In this document: positions 17,850 to 27,110 of the stretch, piece after piece
How the letters are laid out: every line of letters starts with the position of its first letter
How positions within the stretch are numbered: the stretch's first letter is position 1
Assembly: GCF_001514495.1 (NCBI RefSeq)
Contig: NZ_BCNM01000013.1
Coordinates: forward strand, 176,127 to 240,126
DNA: 64,000 nt
Reading direction: 5' to 3'
Source: Paenibacillus pabuli NBRC 13638
Lineage (GTDB): Bacteria; Bacillota; Bacilli; Paenibacillales; Paenibacillaceae
Notes under the pieces: generated by a model
Told to the model about the DNA's origin: nothing
The model's database searches: none
What the model saw: only the letters and a program-made list of their open reading frames with translations
Program-made: the position numbers and the translations under genes

Positions 17850-18209
17850 TTATGCAGCCAGCCACACCCCTGCAAAAGAGGCTGCAACCCCCATCAGTAC
17901 CGAACTGGTGACGTATATAACTGCTCTTAAGTAACGTTCCTGCCCCATCAAACCAATGGTTTCATATCCAAACGTAGAGAATGTGGTATACGCTCCGCAA
18001 AATCCAGTACCCCCTATCACCCAGAATACGTCCGGGATTGAAGCTGACTGATGCCAGCCATAGAGCAATCCAAGTAACAGAGAACCACTGATATTAATGA
18101 CCCACGTCCCCCAGGGGAAGGCCGCTCCTAGCGAACCGGATATCCATCGCCCCAGACTGTAGCGAAGCACCGCACCCAACATTCCTACAAGACCTATCCA
18201 GATAATCAA
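17850..18209 (-). CDS. crcB2: Fluoride channel subunit FluC/CrcB, second copy
   Basis: A 119-residue, four-helix membrane protein of the fluoride exporter family. The signature GTGFCGAYTTFSTFGYET, with the phenylalanines that line the F- path, is present, along with an asparagine in WGTWVINISGSLLLG. FluC works as an antiparallel dimer, and Gram-positives often carry two genes side by side. The TTG start overlaps the stop of crcB1 by four bases (TTGA), so translation is coupled. Confidence 0.9.
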   Translation of the reverse strand: MIIWIGLVGMLGAVLRYSLGRWISGSLGAAFPWGTWVINISGSLLLGLLYGWHQSASIPDVFWVIGGTGFCGAYTTFSTFGYETIGLMGQERYLRAVIYVTSSVLMGVAASFAGVWLAA

Positions 18210-18607
18210 GGTGCAGCACCGTCCTGCATCGGTTTATTCAGCATTCGCTGTCCAACCTTAATCCCCAATGCACACAGCAGCAGCCCTGCAAGTAAACTCA
18301 CAACGAGGTATATAGCAGCCTTACCCCACATCCCTCCTCCAGATAAACGGACCATATCCAGAGTAAAGGTGGAGAATGTGGTAAGTGCACCAGTAAACCC
18401 CGTACCAATCGCAAGGCGAAGTTGAGGCGTTATTTTGCCTGGAACAGCTATGGTGAAGAACCAACCCAAAAACAGGCTCCCGATCGCATTGATCAGCAGC
18501 ACTGCCCAAGGGAAGCCATCATTAGCAGCTGGCATCGATAACTGTACCCCATATCGGCATAACGTACCCAAAAGTCCACCGATTCCAATACAGAATATTT
18601 CTTTCAT
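18206..18607 (-). CDS. crcB1: Fluoride channel subunit FluC/CrcB, first copy
   Basis: A 133-residue paralogue of the next gene, with four hydrophobic helices, GIGGLLGTLCRYGVQL at the N-terminus and the signature GTGFTGALTTFSTFTLDMV. It exports fluoride passively and protects enzymes. It begins 28 bp after rarA ends, in the same direction, so it is likely part of the rarA transcript. There is no room for a fluoride riboswitch between them and none is visible. Start ATG with GGGAG upstream. Confidence 0.9.
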   Translation of the reverse strand: MKEIFCIGIGGLLGTLCRYGVQLSMPAANDGFPWAVLLINAIGSLFLGWFFTIAVPGKITPQLRLAIGTGFTGALTTFSTFTLDMVRLSGGGMWGKAAIYLVVSLLAGLLLCALGIKVGQRMLNKPMQDGAAP

Positions 18608-18635
18608 CGTTCAAGCATCTCCCGGGTCATCGATC

Positions 18636-19943
18636 TTACAGCTCTCTGCGCCGCTGCTGATTTAGACGAATCTTGGATTCATTGCCTTGTTCCGTTGCTT
18701 CATAGAAAATGCGGCGTGAGAGCTGTTTCGGTAAATATTCCTGCTTCACGTAATGGCCCGGATAATTGTGCGGGTATTGGTAGCCTTCATGTCCCAGCTT
18801 CACTGCACCGGAATAATGGGTATCTCTCAAATGAAGAGGGACCTCAGCCGATTTCACCTCATCAATGGCATTCATCGCTTTCGAGATCGCAGTGTACACC
18901 GCATTGGACTTCGGACTTTCAACAGCAAACAGGATTGCTTGAGCAATGTTCAGCTTGGCTTCAGGCCAGCCATTATTGCGATAAGCATCCAGTGCCCCAA
19001 TGGCTTGGGTCATCGCCTGCGGATTCGCAAGCCCAATATCTTCACTGCTGGCCGCAATCAGACGACGGATAAACGTCATCGGGTCCATGCCTAGCCTCTC
19101 TACCGCATACAAAAACCAGAACAGTGCCGCATCACTGGAACCCCGGATGCTTTTATGAAATGCCGACAATACATCATATTGCGTCGATTCATCTGCCTTT
19201 ACAATCGGACGACGGATAGATTCTTCAGCTACACCGAGTGTAATGTGAATCGAGCCATCCTTCTCTGGCGGTGTAGTCAGTGCAGCAAGTTCCAAGGCGT
19301 TCAGCGCACGCCGAATATCGCCATTCGCCATCGTCGCAATATGCTCCAATGCCTCGTCGTCTGCCTGCAGATCCATGAAACCCAAACCTTTATCTGCATC
19401 CGTCAGTGCCCGGCGCATCGCAATCAGCGAATGCTCTTTGTTCAAAGACTCCAGTTGAAACAGCGTGGAACGGCTCATCAGGGCCCCATTCACATAATGA
19501 AAGGGGTTCTCTGTCGTAGCGCCGATAAAAATAATCGTGCCCTTCTCTACGGCGGGCAGCAGCGCATCCTGACGCGAACTATTAAAGCGGTGCACCTCAT
19601 CAAGGAACAAAATGGTTTTTGTTCCGTACAACTGTTTGTTCGTTTGCGCCTGCTCGATGACTTCACGTACATCTTTGACGGAAGCATCCACCGCATTCAG
19701 ACGGACGAACTGCCCTTGGGTATGCTGGGAAATGATATGTGCCAGGGTCGTCTTGCCGCATCCCGGAGGACCATATAACAATATGGACGAAATCTGATCA
19801 GCCTCAATAGCGCGCCGAAGCAATTTTCCCGCTCCTATAATGTGCTCTTGCCCAATATATTCATCAAGCCGCTCTGGCCGCATACGGTCAGCAAGCAGTC
19901 TTGCCTGAGGTTCTGAATCTTGCTGAAACGAAAATAAATCCAT
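18636..19943 (-). CDS. rarA: Replication-associated recombination protein RarA (MgsA/YrvN)
   Basis: A 435-residue AAA+ ATPase that acts at stalled replication forks with SSB and RecA. Walker A GPPGCGKTT (residues 58-66), Walker B ILFLDEVHRFN, sensor region GATTENPFH, and the C-terminal MgsA domain with GSDAALFWFLYAVERLGMDP and YSGAVKLGHEGYQYPHNYPG. The ATG has AAGGAAGTG upstream. In B. subtilis yrvN lies between tcdA and cymR; here an accessory insert of about 8 kb separates it from tcdA. Confidence 0.93.
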   Translation of the reverse strand: MDLFSFQQDSEPQARLLADRMRPERLDEYIGQEHIIGAGKLLRRAIEADQISSILLYGPPGCGKTTLAHIISQHTQGQFVRLNAVDASVKDVREVIEQAQTNKQLYGTKTILFLDEVHRFNSSRQDALLPAVEKGTIIFIGATTENPFHYVNGALMSRSTLFQLESLNKEHSLIAMRRALTDADKGLGFMDLQADDEALEHIATMANGDIRRALNALELAALTTPPEKDGSIHITLGVAEESIRRPIVKADESTQYDVLSAFHKSIRGSSDAALFWFLYAVERLGMDPMTFIRRLIAASSEDIGLANPQAMTQAIGALDAYRNNGWPEAKLNIAQAILFAVESPKSNAVYTAISKAMNAIDEVKSAEVPLHLRDTHYSGAVKLGHEGYQYPHNYPGHYVKQEYLPKQLSRRIFYEATEQGNESKIRLNQQRRREL

Positions 19944-19995
19944 TGCTCATCACTTCCTTAACGGATTGCCTTAACTTGTTCCTTCATCATCCTGA

Positions 19996-20874
19996 TTAAT
20001 TGCTGTTCTCTATCATATCATACTCCCGCGGCAGCATACCCATAAATGCGCCAAGCGCACTGCTGACAAAGGCATCCTTGCGAGTAATAAAACGAGTCAT
20101 CATACGATTCATGCCGACCGGGAGTGTGTGCTTGCGCAGTAATCCATTTTCGATCTGATGCCGAATGACAATCTCGGGTAACAGCGAAATTCCCATGCCG
20201 GACGTGACACCGCTAATAATCGCTTCTAGGGTTCCAAATTCCATTATGACCGGACGGCTTACCCCGCTGACCGATAACCACTCCTCCAAAATCTGACGAT
20301 AGGAACATCCCATGCTGTAGACCAGTATGGGTTTGCTTGTGAGTTCTTCATCCATAGGACCCATTCCGGAGGAGACAATGTATAGTTCCTCGTCGAATAC
20401 GGGAGTAGAAGCAAGATCAGGGTGATCACATGAACAGCCTATAAAAGCCCCTTCCAATTCATACCCAATCACCTGGTCCATAAGCATTTGGGAATTGCCT
20501 GTAGTCAAAGATAAGGAGACCGCCGGGTGTTGTTTATAATATTTTGCAAAAAGCTCAGGTAAGCGTACCGCTGCGGCAGTCTGTGTGGAGCCAATGCGTA
20601 GTGACCCAGTAGGTTCAATGGTAGAACTCAACGCTTTACCAGCCTCATCGAGCAGGCCTACAATTTTATCCGCGTACGTTAGCAGCATCTCACCTGCTGG
20701 CGATAAAGTCATTCCCCGATTATGACGGATAAACAATCGTGTTCCTACCTCAGCTTCCAGATGTCTGATCCTTGCTGTGACATTGGACTGAACGTAACCG
20801 AGGCGCACCGCAGCCCGGGTCAGATTCCCTTCCTGTGCAACACATTGAAATATTCTTAAATCCCCGCTCTCCAT
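19996..20874 (-). CDS. LysR family transcriptional regulator
   Basis: A 292-residue LTTR. The N-terminal winged helix-turn-helix (about residues 1-60) reads DLRIFQCVAQEGNLTRAA and LGYVQSNVTARIRHLE; a PBP-like effector domain follows (from about residue 90). The ATG at 20874 has GGGAGG seven bases upstream; an upstream ATG at 20904 would add 10 residues with no site. It is divergent from the SDR-EamA pair, the usual LTTR arrangement, so it probably controls them. Effector unknown. Confidence 0.88.
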   Translation of the reverse strand: MESGDLRIFQCVAQEGNLTRAAVRLGYVQSNVTARIRHLEAEVGTRLFIRHNRGMTLSPAGEMLLTYADKIVGLLDEAGKALSSTIEPTGSLRIGSTQTAAAVRLPELFAKYYKQHPAVSLSLTTGNSQMLMDQVIGYELEGAFIGCSCDHPDLASTPVFDEELYIVSSGMGPMDEELTSKPILVYSMGCSYRQILEEWLSVSGVSRPVIMEFGTLEAIISGVTSGMGISLLPEIVIRHQIENGLLRKHTLPVGMNRMMTRFITRKDAFVSSALGAFMGMLPREYDMIENSN

Positions 20875-20910
20875 TGTAAACCTCCCAACTAGGACTGTAT
20901 CCATTCAGAT

Positions 20911-20925
20911 ATCATTTGAAATGAT
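20911..20925. promoter_or_regulatory. 15-bp palindrome, candidate LysR-type operator
   Basis: ATCATTT-G-AAATGAT is a perfect inverted repeat and contains the T-N11-A pattern of LTTR boxes. It lies 37 bp from the regulator's start codon and just downstream of its predicted promoter, consistent with autoregulation. Confidence 0.55.
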
Positions 20926-20944
20926 GGCTAATCCATTAACAATC

Positions 20945-20974
20945 ATTATACAGTACAGCTGCTGCGAGCTACAA
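20945..20974 (-). promoter_or_regulatory. Predicted promoter of the LysR regulator gene
   Basis: TTGTAG and TATAAT separated by 18 bp on the minus strand, about 70 bp before the start codon. Confidence 0.5.
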
Positions 20975-21045
20975 TCGGGGTAGATCAGAACATAGCCAAA
21001 CACAGTAGCTTCCTATTCGCTGAGTTTATTGAAGGAGTGTTAATA

Positions 21046-21789
21046 ATGATGAACTGGATGAACACCGTGGCTTTGGTAACCGGAGGCGGTACGGGTATAG
21101 GTCGAGCTACCAGTATACTGCTCGCTAATTATGGAGCTACCGTTGCCGTTAATTACTCTCGTTCCCAGGATGAAGCTGAAGAAACTGTGCAGCATATTTT
21201 GGATGCGGGAGGTTATGCTTTTGCAGTTCGGGCTAATGTGGGTTCCGATGTCGAGGTTCGCCAGATGATTGCCGCTATTACTGAAAAAGTCGGACCTGTA
21301 ACTGCACTTGTAAATAACGCCAGCATTACGCATCATATCCCGATGAAGGATCTGGAATCTGTTACGGATGAAATATGGAATGAGCTATATGACGTCAATG
21401 TAAAAGGCATGTTTTACTGCGCACGAGCAGCCGCAAAAGGAATGCAGCAGGCAGGCCAAGGAGCAATCGTTAACCTCGGCAGTATTGCTGGCAGCACAGG
21501 ATCAGGGTCCTCCCTTCCTTATGCAGTTTCCAAAGCAGCAGTGCACGGCTTAACCAAGTCTTTGGCACATGCGCTATCTCCCGATATCCGGGTTAACGCC
21601 ATCATTCCGGGTGCGGTCGCGACCCGTTGGTGGGCAGGAAAGGAAGAACAGATGCATCGTCTGGGCGGTGAGTTATTGTTGCAGCGAATAGCAACTAGCG
21701 AAGACATCGCACATATGATATGCGCCGCACTGGATCAGCCGTCCATGACCGGACAACTGATTACAGTAGATAGCGGTCAGACGTTATGA
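21046..21789 (+). CDS. Short-chain dehydrogenase/reductase (FabG-like)
   Basis: A 247-residue classical SDR. Cofactor motif TGGGTGIGR at the N-terminus, NNAS in the central sheet, catalytic serine in LGSIAGS and YAVSK with the catalytic Tyr/Lys. The arrangement VNYSR after beta-2 suggests NADP(H). Substrate cannot be told; the neighbouring exporter and LysR regulator suggest a small inducible pathway. The ATG at 21046 lies eight bases after AAGGAG. Confidence 0.9.
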   Translation: MMNWMNTVALVTGGGTGIGRATSILLANYGATVAVNYSRSQDEAEETVQHILDAGGYAFAVRANVGSDVEVRQMIAAITEKVGPVTALVNNASITHHIPMKDLESVTDEIWNELYDVNVKGMFYCARAAAKGMQQAGQGAIVNLGSIAGSTGSGSSLPYAVSKAAVHGLTKSLAHALSPDIRVNAIIPGAVATRWWAGKEEQMHRLGGELLLQRIATSEDIAHMICAALDQPSMTGQLITVDSGQTL

Positions 21790-21820
21790 GCATGTCGAGA
21801 AGTCAAAGGGAGGAAGCCTG

Positions 21821-22723
21821 ATGAAGCCTTTAAAATATACGTTCCTGATCATCGTCACCACGCTCATCATGGGAACCTCTTTTCCCGTAGGCAAAATCGG
21901 TATGATGTATGCACCTCCCTTTTTATTAATGGGACTTCGCTATATATTAGCTGGAGCATTACTTGCCTGGATCATCAGAAAACGCCCCATGCCTGTGGGC
22001 TGGAAACAGTGGATGCAAATCGCCGTAATCGGTCTGTTCCAGTCGGCGGGAGTGATGGGCTGTGCCTACTACAGCATGAACTGGATCAGTTCGGGGGAAT
22101 CTGCCATTATTACGTTTACCAACCCCTTGCTTGTCATCATCCTGAGTGCTGCTCTATATGGTGTTTCCTATCGTTTTAGCCAATGGACCGGCGTGATTCT
22201 CGGATTTGTCGGAGTGGCATTGACCTTTGGTTTCCATCTGAGCTTGAGTCCTGGGACGTGGATTGGGTTTGGCGGCGCTGTCTGCTTTGCTGTATCCACG
22301 CTGCTCATTAAGCGCTGGGGAGCTGCTCATGATACGTTTGTGCTCACCGCTTACCAGATGCTCGCTGGTGGCACGGTACTGCTTATACTGAGCCTCTTTA
22401 CAGAGCAACCTCATTTTATCGTCAATACCACGTCCATCGTTGTCCTGGTATGGCTGACGATTTTCTGTTCCATCATTCAGTTCACACTTTGGTTTTATTT
22501 GCTGCAAAACACAGATCCCGCTAAAACCAGTTCCTTTCTTTTTCTGGCGCCGCTGTTTGGACTGCTGTCGAGCTTCGTCTTGTTGAAAGAGCATGTCGGC
22601 TGGATCGTCGGTGCTGGGGGGATAATGATCTGTCTGGGCATTTTCCTGGTTAACCGTCATCCCGCAAGTCATAACTCAGCTTTGGATAAAGCAGGTGTCA
22701 CCACACACCGATCTGCATCTTAA
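21821..22723 (+). CDS. EamA/DMT family membrane transporter
   Basis: A 300-residue, ten-helix drug/metabolite transporter with two EamA repeats (first around TTLIMGTSFPVGKIGMMYAPP, second around WIGFGGAVCFAVSTLLIKRWG). The family exports amino acids and metabolites, or imports some. The start follows AAAGGGAGGAAGCCTG, 31 bp after the SDR stop, so the two form an operon divergent from the LysR gene. A terminator follows. Confidence 0.88.
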   Translation: MKPLKYTFLIIVTTLIMGTSFPVGKIGMMYAPPFLLMGLRYILAGALLAWIIRKRPMPVGWKQWMQIAVIGLFQSAGVMGCAYYSMNWISSGESAIITFTNPLLVIILSAALYGVSYRFSQWTGVILGFVGVALTFGFHLSLSPGTWIGFGGAVCFAVSTLLIKRWGAAHDTFVLTAYQMLAGGTVLLILSLFTEQPHFIVNTTSIVVLVWLTIFCSIIQFTLWFYLLQNTDPAKTSSFLFLAPLFGLLSSFVLLKEHVGWIVGAGGIMICLGIFLVNRHPASHNSALDKAGVTTHRSAS

Positions 22724-22802
22724 TCCGGCAGACCGAGCAGCATCCAACCGCAACCAAAACTGCAAATACATCGGGTTAGGAATTCACAACAGACCGCACA
22801 AA

Positions 22803-22839
22803 AAAAGCATGGCACTAACTTTATAAGCGCCATGCTTTT
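22803..22839. terminator. Bidirectional terminator after the EamA gene
   Basis: AAAAGCATGGC and GCCATGCTTTT form a stem with A- and T-runs on both sides, between the convergent EamA gene and helD. Confidence 0.85.
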
Positions 22840-22872
22840 CTCATATTGAAGCTATGTTCCACAAACAAGTGT

Positions 22873-25059
22873 TCACTCTGCCTCGCTGTCAGGCCAACCC
22901 TGAATGGCAACGGACTCGCCCTCCGAATTGTGAGTTGCAGCAGCATAGCCCGGCAATGGGCCGTCGTGGAATAACCACAGTTCGTGCAATGCACGTGTAC
23001 AGCCAACGTACAGCAGTTTCGCATCACCCGCATTGCCCAAATAATGCTTCTCATCGGCATCCGCTACAATAACTGCATCAAACTCCAGTCCTTTTGACAA
23101 ATAGACAGGTAAAACGGAGTGTCCGCCGGTGTACTGTTTTTTGCCGCCATCAATCAAGTTCAGATCCCAGCCTGCCGCCTGGAGTTCATGATGAAGCTCC
23201 TTTGCCTCATGGAGGGTACGGGTCAGAATGGAGACTGTGCGGTAGTCTTTAACCGTTAACAGCTTCAGAGCCTGTTCAAGGCTGGCTGTGCGCCCTTCAC
23301 TACTGTATGCCAACGTCCGTACAGGATCACCACTCCGGAATACCGGAATCGCCGTAATCCCGCTCTTGACGCCCCGCTCCAGAATCGTATTGGCATAATC
23401 GATAATTTCCATCGTCGAGCGATAACTCCGGGTCAATGCAAAGTATGCATTCTGTTCTTCGGGGAACAGTGCACTCATCTCTTCCCACGCATGAACACCA
23501 CGGTACTCATGAATACCTTGGGACAGATCCCCTAATATAGTGAAGGAATGACCTTTGACGAACTGATCCAATAATGCCACATGAAAAGGAGAAAAATCCT
23601 GCGCTTCATCAATAACGACGTGATCGAATCGCTCGGGGCCCTCAATATCATGAACCAAGGTATGAATGTACACCAATGCAGGCAAATCCTCTTCACGGAT
23701 GATATCCTGCTTCAGATCTGCTGCCGTCTGCTTCATTACCAATTTGGGAATAAGCCCGGTGAGCGAGGCAGGTACCGAACCGCCTTTAACAACCTTGAAC
23801 AGCTGTTTGTACAGCGTAAGCGGTTCATATTGAGGCCATTTTTTGGCGTAAGCCTTCTCACGGGTTGCTGCTTTCTTTTTACGCTCTTTGCGAACGGCTT
23901 CAGGGGAAGGTTTCTTGAGTTCCATCTCAATCCAGCGGTGAATACGCGCCATCACCCGCTCTTTGCGTTTCGCCAGCGGATAATGTTTGTATTCTTCCCC
24001 GAACCAATTCTCAATCTCGGCTTTGCTGAGCACGGCACCATCCCATGGACTGAAGTCCATATCAGGCACGGATTCCTCTTCCATCCCCGACAGCCACTCC
24101 CGGATCAGTTCCATGAAGCGGATCGAGCCTTTGTAACGCCCAGGCACATCATCATTGAGTTCAGGACGTGCATCCGGCTTTTCAAACCAGGTGTTCAATG
24201 TCTCCGACGGGTCTGCCAAAGGCAGGTCGAGCCCCAGCAGGTTCATCGCCCAATCCGGGAATGTACGCTGCTGAATATCCCCCACACCGAGCTCCGGGAG
24301 TACATCCGATATGTAATCCAGGAACATGTGGTTGGGTGCGAAAATAACCATTTTCTCCGCTGATACCTGCTCCTTGTACTGATACAGTAAGAAGGCAAGG
24401 CGATGCAGTGCGACGGTTGTTTTACCCGAACCGGCCACACCCTGAATGATCAATGCGGTGTTTCTCGCCGCACGAATGATCTGATCCTGCTCCGCCTGAA
24501 TGGTGGATACGATATCACGAAGCTTATTATCCTTGTTCTCTCCCAATCGATACACGAGGAATTCATCTGATACGGCTGGCTGGTCGCTGTCCCGATTGTA
24601 CGTGTCTGCCACACGTTCCAATATACGCTGCCGAATGACAACGTTTCGTTTCAGATAAACCAGTCCTTCAATGAGTCCCTCCGGGGCTTCATACGTTGCG
24701 GAGGCTTCCCCTCCGGTAAATGAGTAAAACAGGCTTGCGACAGGAGCACGCCAATCGATGACGAGCGGATGCTCTCCCACCTCTTCGCGGTCTACGCCGA
24801 TTTTACCAATATACAGCGGTTTCCGTGCACCACTGCCCTGTTCTTCGAAATCCAAGCGTCCGAAATAGGGTTGCTGCGCGCTCTTGGACAAGGCGGTGCG
24901 GCGCTCTTCGCGTCCCGCTTCCAGCACTTGCTCTGTGAAGTCGTGGCCGGTATACACCGGAGTATTCTGCAGCCGTTCCAGCTGACGATCCACTTCCTCC
25001 ATCGTTCGCTCTAACCTGTACTCTTCTTCTTGATAGGCACTTTGAAAGCTGTCTGACAT
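22873..25059 (-). CDS. helD: RNA polymerase recycling helicase-like protein HelD
   Basis: A 728-residue UvrD/Rep-type SF1 ATPase. The N-terminal coiled coil (about residues 5-50, rich in E/R) is the arm that in B. subtilis HelD enters the RNA polymerase secondary channel; HelD uses ATP to free stalled polymerase from DNA. Walker A GVAGSGKTTVALHR (207-220), Walker B VIDEAQDFSPF, and the C-terminal SKGLEFDAVIVADADEKHY and LLYVGCTRA helicase motifs. The insertion between the two ATPase halves is the clamp-opening module. Start ATG behind a consensus AGGAGG nine bases upstream. It is transcribed alone. Confidence 0.9.
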   Translation of the reverse strand: MSDSFQSAYQEEEYRLERTMEEVDRQLERLQNTPVYTGHDFTEQVLEAGREERRTALSKSAQQPYFGRLDFEEQGSGARKPLYIGKIGVDREEVGEHPLVIDWRAPVASLFYSFTGGEASATYEAPEGLIEGLVYLKRNVVIRQRILERVADTYNRDSDQPAVSDEFLVYRLGENKDNKLRDIVSTIQAEQDQIIRAARNTALIIQGVAGSGKTTVALHRLAFLLYQYKEQVSAEKMVIFAPNHMFLDYISDVLPELGVGDIQQRTFPDWAMNLLGLDLPLADPSETLNTWFEKPDARPELNDDVPGRYKGSIRFMELIREWLSGMEEESVPDMDFSPWDGAVLSKAEIENWFGEEYKHYPLAKRKERVMARIHRWIEMELKKPSPEAVRKERKKKAATREKAYAKKWPQYEPLTLYKQLFKVVKGGSVPASLTGLIPKLVMKQTAADLKQDIIREEDLPALVYIHTLVHDIEGPERFDHVVIDEAQDFSPFHVALLDQFVKGHSFTILGDLSQGIHEYRGVHAWEEMSALFPEEQNAYFALTRSYRSTMEIIDYANTILERGVKSGITAIPVFRSGDPVRTLAYSSEGRTASLEQALKLLTVKDYRTVSILTRTLHEAKELHHELQAAGWDLNLIDGGKKQYTGGHSVLPVYLSKGLEFDAVIVADADEKHYLGNAGDAKLLYVGCTRALHELWLFHDGPLPGYAAATHNSEGESVAIQGWPDSEAE

Positions 25060-25186
25060 GTTTCAGTTACCTCCTAAGAATATGTTTTGCTCTGCATAGT
25101 CAATCACTGACGACACAAAAGGATACCCACTATATCATATTGATGTACAAAAAGCTACAGTAACCCGGATAGCCAAATGAAAGAAA

Positions 25187-25225
25187 CCGCTGTTCCTGTT
25201 CGCAAAGAACAGATGAACAACGGTC
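25187..25225 (-). terminator. Terminator after the ABC exporter gene
   Basis: On the minus strand ACCGTTGTTC pairs with GAACAGCGGT; the tail is TTTCTTTC. It lies just after the exporter stop codon and before the helD start region. Confidence 0.6.
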
Positions 25226-25236
25226 ATCCTTTTACA

Positions 25237-27036
25237 TCATTCCAGTCCAGAATCCGACTTCCCTTCCTGTGCCACAAATTGCTTCTGAGCCAGCTCACGG
25301 TACACCGGATGTGTACTGATCAGCTCCGCATGAGTTCCGGTTCCTGTCACATGGCCCTGTTCCAGAACAACAATCTGATCGGAATCGACGACAGTGGACA
25401 ATCGGTGGGCAATGACAACCGTTGTTCGGCCTTCCATCAGGTTAGTCAAAGCCTGCTGCACTTCAAATTCCGAAGTACTGTCCAGACTGGAGGTTGCTTC
25501 ATCCAACATCAAAATATCCGGGCTGCGTAGCAATGCACGCGCAATGGCAATCCGCTGACGCTGCCCCCCAGACAGCTTAATTCCCCGTTCGCCCACTTCC
25601 GTATCATAGCCTTGAGGCAACTTGTCGATAAAGTCGGCAGAATAGGCCATCTCAGCAGCTCGACGGATCTCATCCTTCGTGACTTCACGGTCCAATCCGT
25701 ACGTGATATTGTCTTTGATCGTGCCCGCCATAAGCGGACTTTCCTGAGATACATACCCGATTTTGCTTCGCCAGGAGGCTAATGAATAATCGGTTATAGC
25801 TTGTCCACCATACGTTATACTGCCCGACCCAGGAAGATAGAACTGCTCCAACAGAGAAAACAACGTTGATTTCCCGCTGCCACTCGGACCGACAATCGCC
25901 GTCACTTTTCGTGCCGGAACGGTCAGATTAATGCCGTGCAGCACTTCTTCCCCTGTGACATAGGAAAAATGCAGGTTGTTGAATGCAATTGTCTCATTGC
26001 CCTTTGGAGCAGACGTTGTACTGTGACGTGGTTCTTCCTCATGTGCAAGGATAGCCTGAATGCGTTCGGTTGCACCGACAACTTTTTGCAAACGGGAATA
26101 CAGTGTCGTAAATTGCCCCATCGGCATAATCACCTGAAACAACAGCAGAATGAAGGCTACCAGTTCCCCTGGAGATAGCAATCCGGAGGCCACCCGCATG
26201 CCACCAACACCTAGAATTACAACCAGTACAGCCGTCATGACAAACGTAAAGAGTGGACCAATCAATGCCAGAATCCGAGCTTCCTGTAGTCCAAAAGCAA
26301 ACATCTTCCCTATACGGGAATCTCCCGCATCCGCTTCCCGTTTCTCTGTGCCATACGCTTTTACCAATCGAATCTCGCCAATCACTTGGCTGAGCACGGA
26401 TGTAAGGCCTGCCATTTCGTCCTGCTGCTTTTTGGAGATTTTGTACATTTTACGTCCGACAGGCAGCAGGATCAGCAGCGTTAACGGCACCAGACTCAGG
26501 ATAATGAGTGACATAACCCAATCCAGATAGAAAAGTAGCGCCACGCCGCCTACAACCGCAACGATGTTGGATACAAAAGAAACGAGATAATCCGCAATTA
26601 ACGTCATAATCTGACTCGTATCATTTGTAATTCGACTCATCGTATCCCCCGTACGATTTCGGTCGAAATAGGGCATCGGCAGGGACAACACCTTGTTCCA
26701 TAGCTTTGTTCGCAGTGTTGCAACCACCCGCTGACCTGCATAGTTCAACATATAGATGCTGATGCCTGAAGCGATGGCCTGAATAACAAATGCCCCCAGC
26801 AGCAGAAAAATAACGGACTTGTTCAGCGCGGACATCGTAAGCCCGTCTATGAGGCCTTTGGTCATCAGGGGCACAATTAGACCCGCTGTCGTCTGAATAA
26901 GTGTCAAGATTAAGGCTATAACCAGAATAAGCTTCGGTGGATCTGTGGCAGCAATCAGCTTCACAAAATCCTTAAATCCCTTTTTCCCTACTTTTGATTC
27001 AGCTTGACCCGCTTGCTCTTGTCGCTGCTCTTCCAT
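25237..27036 (-). CDS. ABC multidrug-type exporter half-transporter (BmrA-like)
   Basis: A 599-residue fusion of a six-helix transmembrane domain (about residues 30-330) and an ATPase domain. Walker A GPSGSGKST, Q-loop YVSQESPLMAG, signature LSGGQRQR, Walker B ILMLDEATSSLDS, H-loop AHRLST. It works as a homodimer in the membrane; relatives pump drugs or lipids. The ATG follows GGGGGAAC. It stands alone between a purine permease and helD; no dedicated regulator is visible. Confidence 0.9.
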   Translation of the reverse strand: MEEQRQEQAGQAESKVGKKGFKDFVKLIAATDPPKLILVIALILTLIQTTAGLIVPLMTKGLIDGLTMSALNKSVIFLLLGAFVIQAIASGISIYMLNYAGQRVVATLRTKLWNKVLSLPMPYFDRNRTGDTMSRITNDTSQIMTLIADYLVSFVSNIVAVVGGVALLFYLDWVMSLIILSLVPLTLLILLPVGRKMYKISKKQQDEMAGLTSVLSQVIGEIRLVKAYGTEKREADAGDSRIGKMFAFGLQEARILALIGPLFTFVMTAVLVVILGVGGMRVASGLLSPGELVAFILLLFQVIMPMGQFTTLYSRLQKVVGATERIQAILAHEEEPRHSTTSAPKGNETIAFNNLHFSYVTGEEVLHGINLTVPARKVTAIVGPSGSGKSTLFSLLEQFYLPGSGSITYGGQAITDYSLASWRSKIGYVSQESPLMAGTIKDNITYGLDREVTKDEIRRAAEMAYSADFIDKLPQGYDTEVGERGIKLSGGQRQRIAIARALLRSPDILMLDEATSSLDSTSEFEVQQALTNLMEGRTTVVIAHRLSTVVDSDQIVVLEQGHVTGTGTHAELISTHPVYRELAQKQFVAQEGKSDSGLE

Positions 27037-27110
27037 TTCAGTTCCCCCGTTCTACCCTTGTTCACCAGAGATCATACGTATGAACTTACATGACGTTGCC
27101 TTTTGTTTTT

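Noticed and set aside
23581..24363. 260-codon plus-strand frame opposite helD
   Set aside because: Antisense shadow; no family phrases and no ribosome site.
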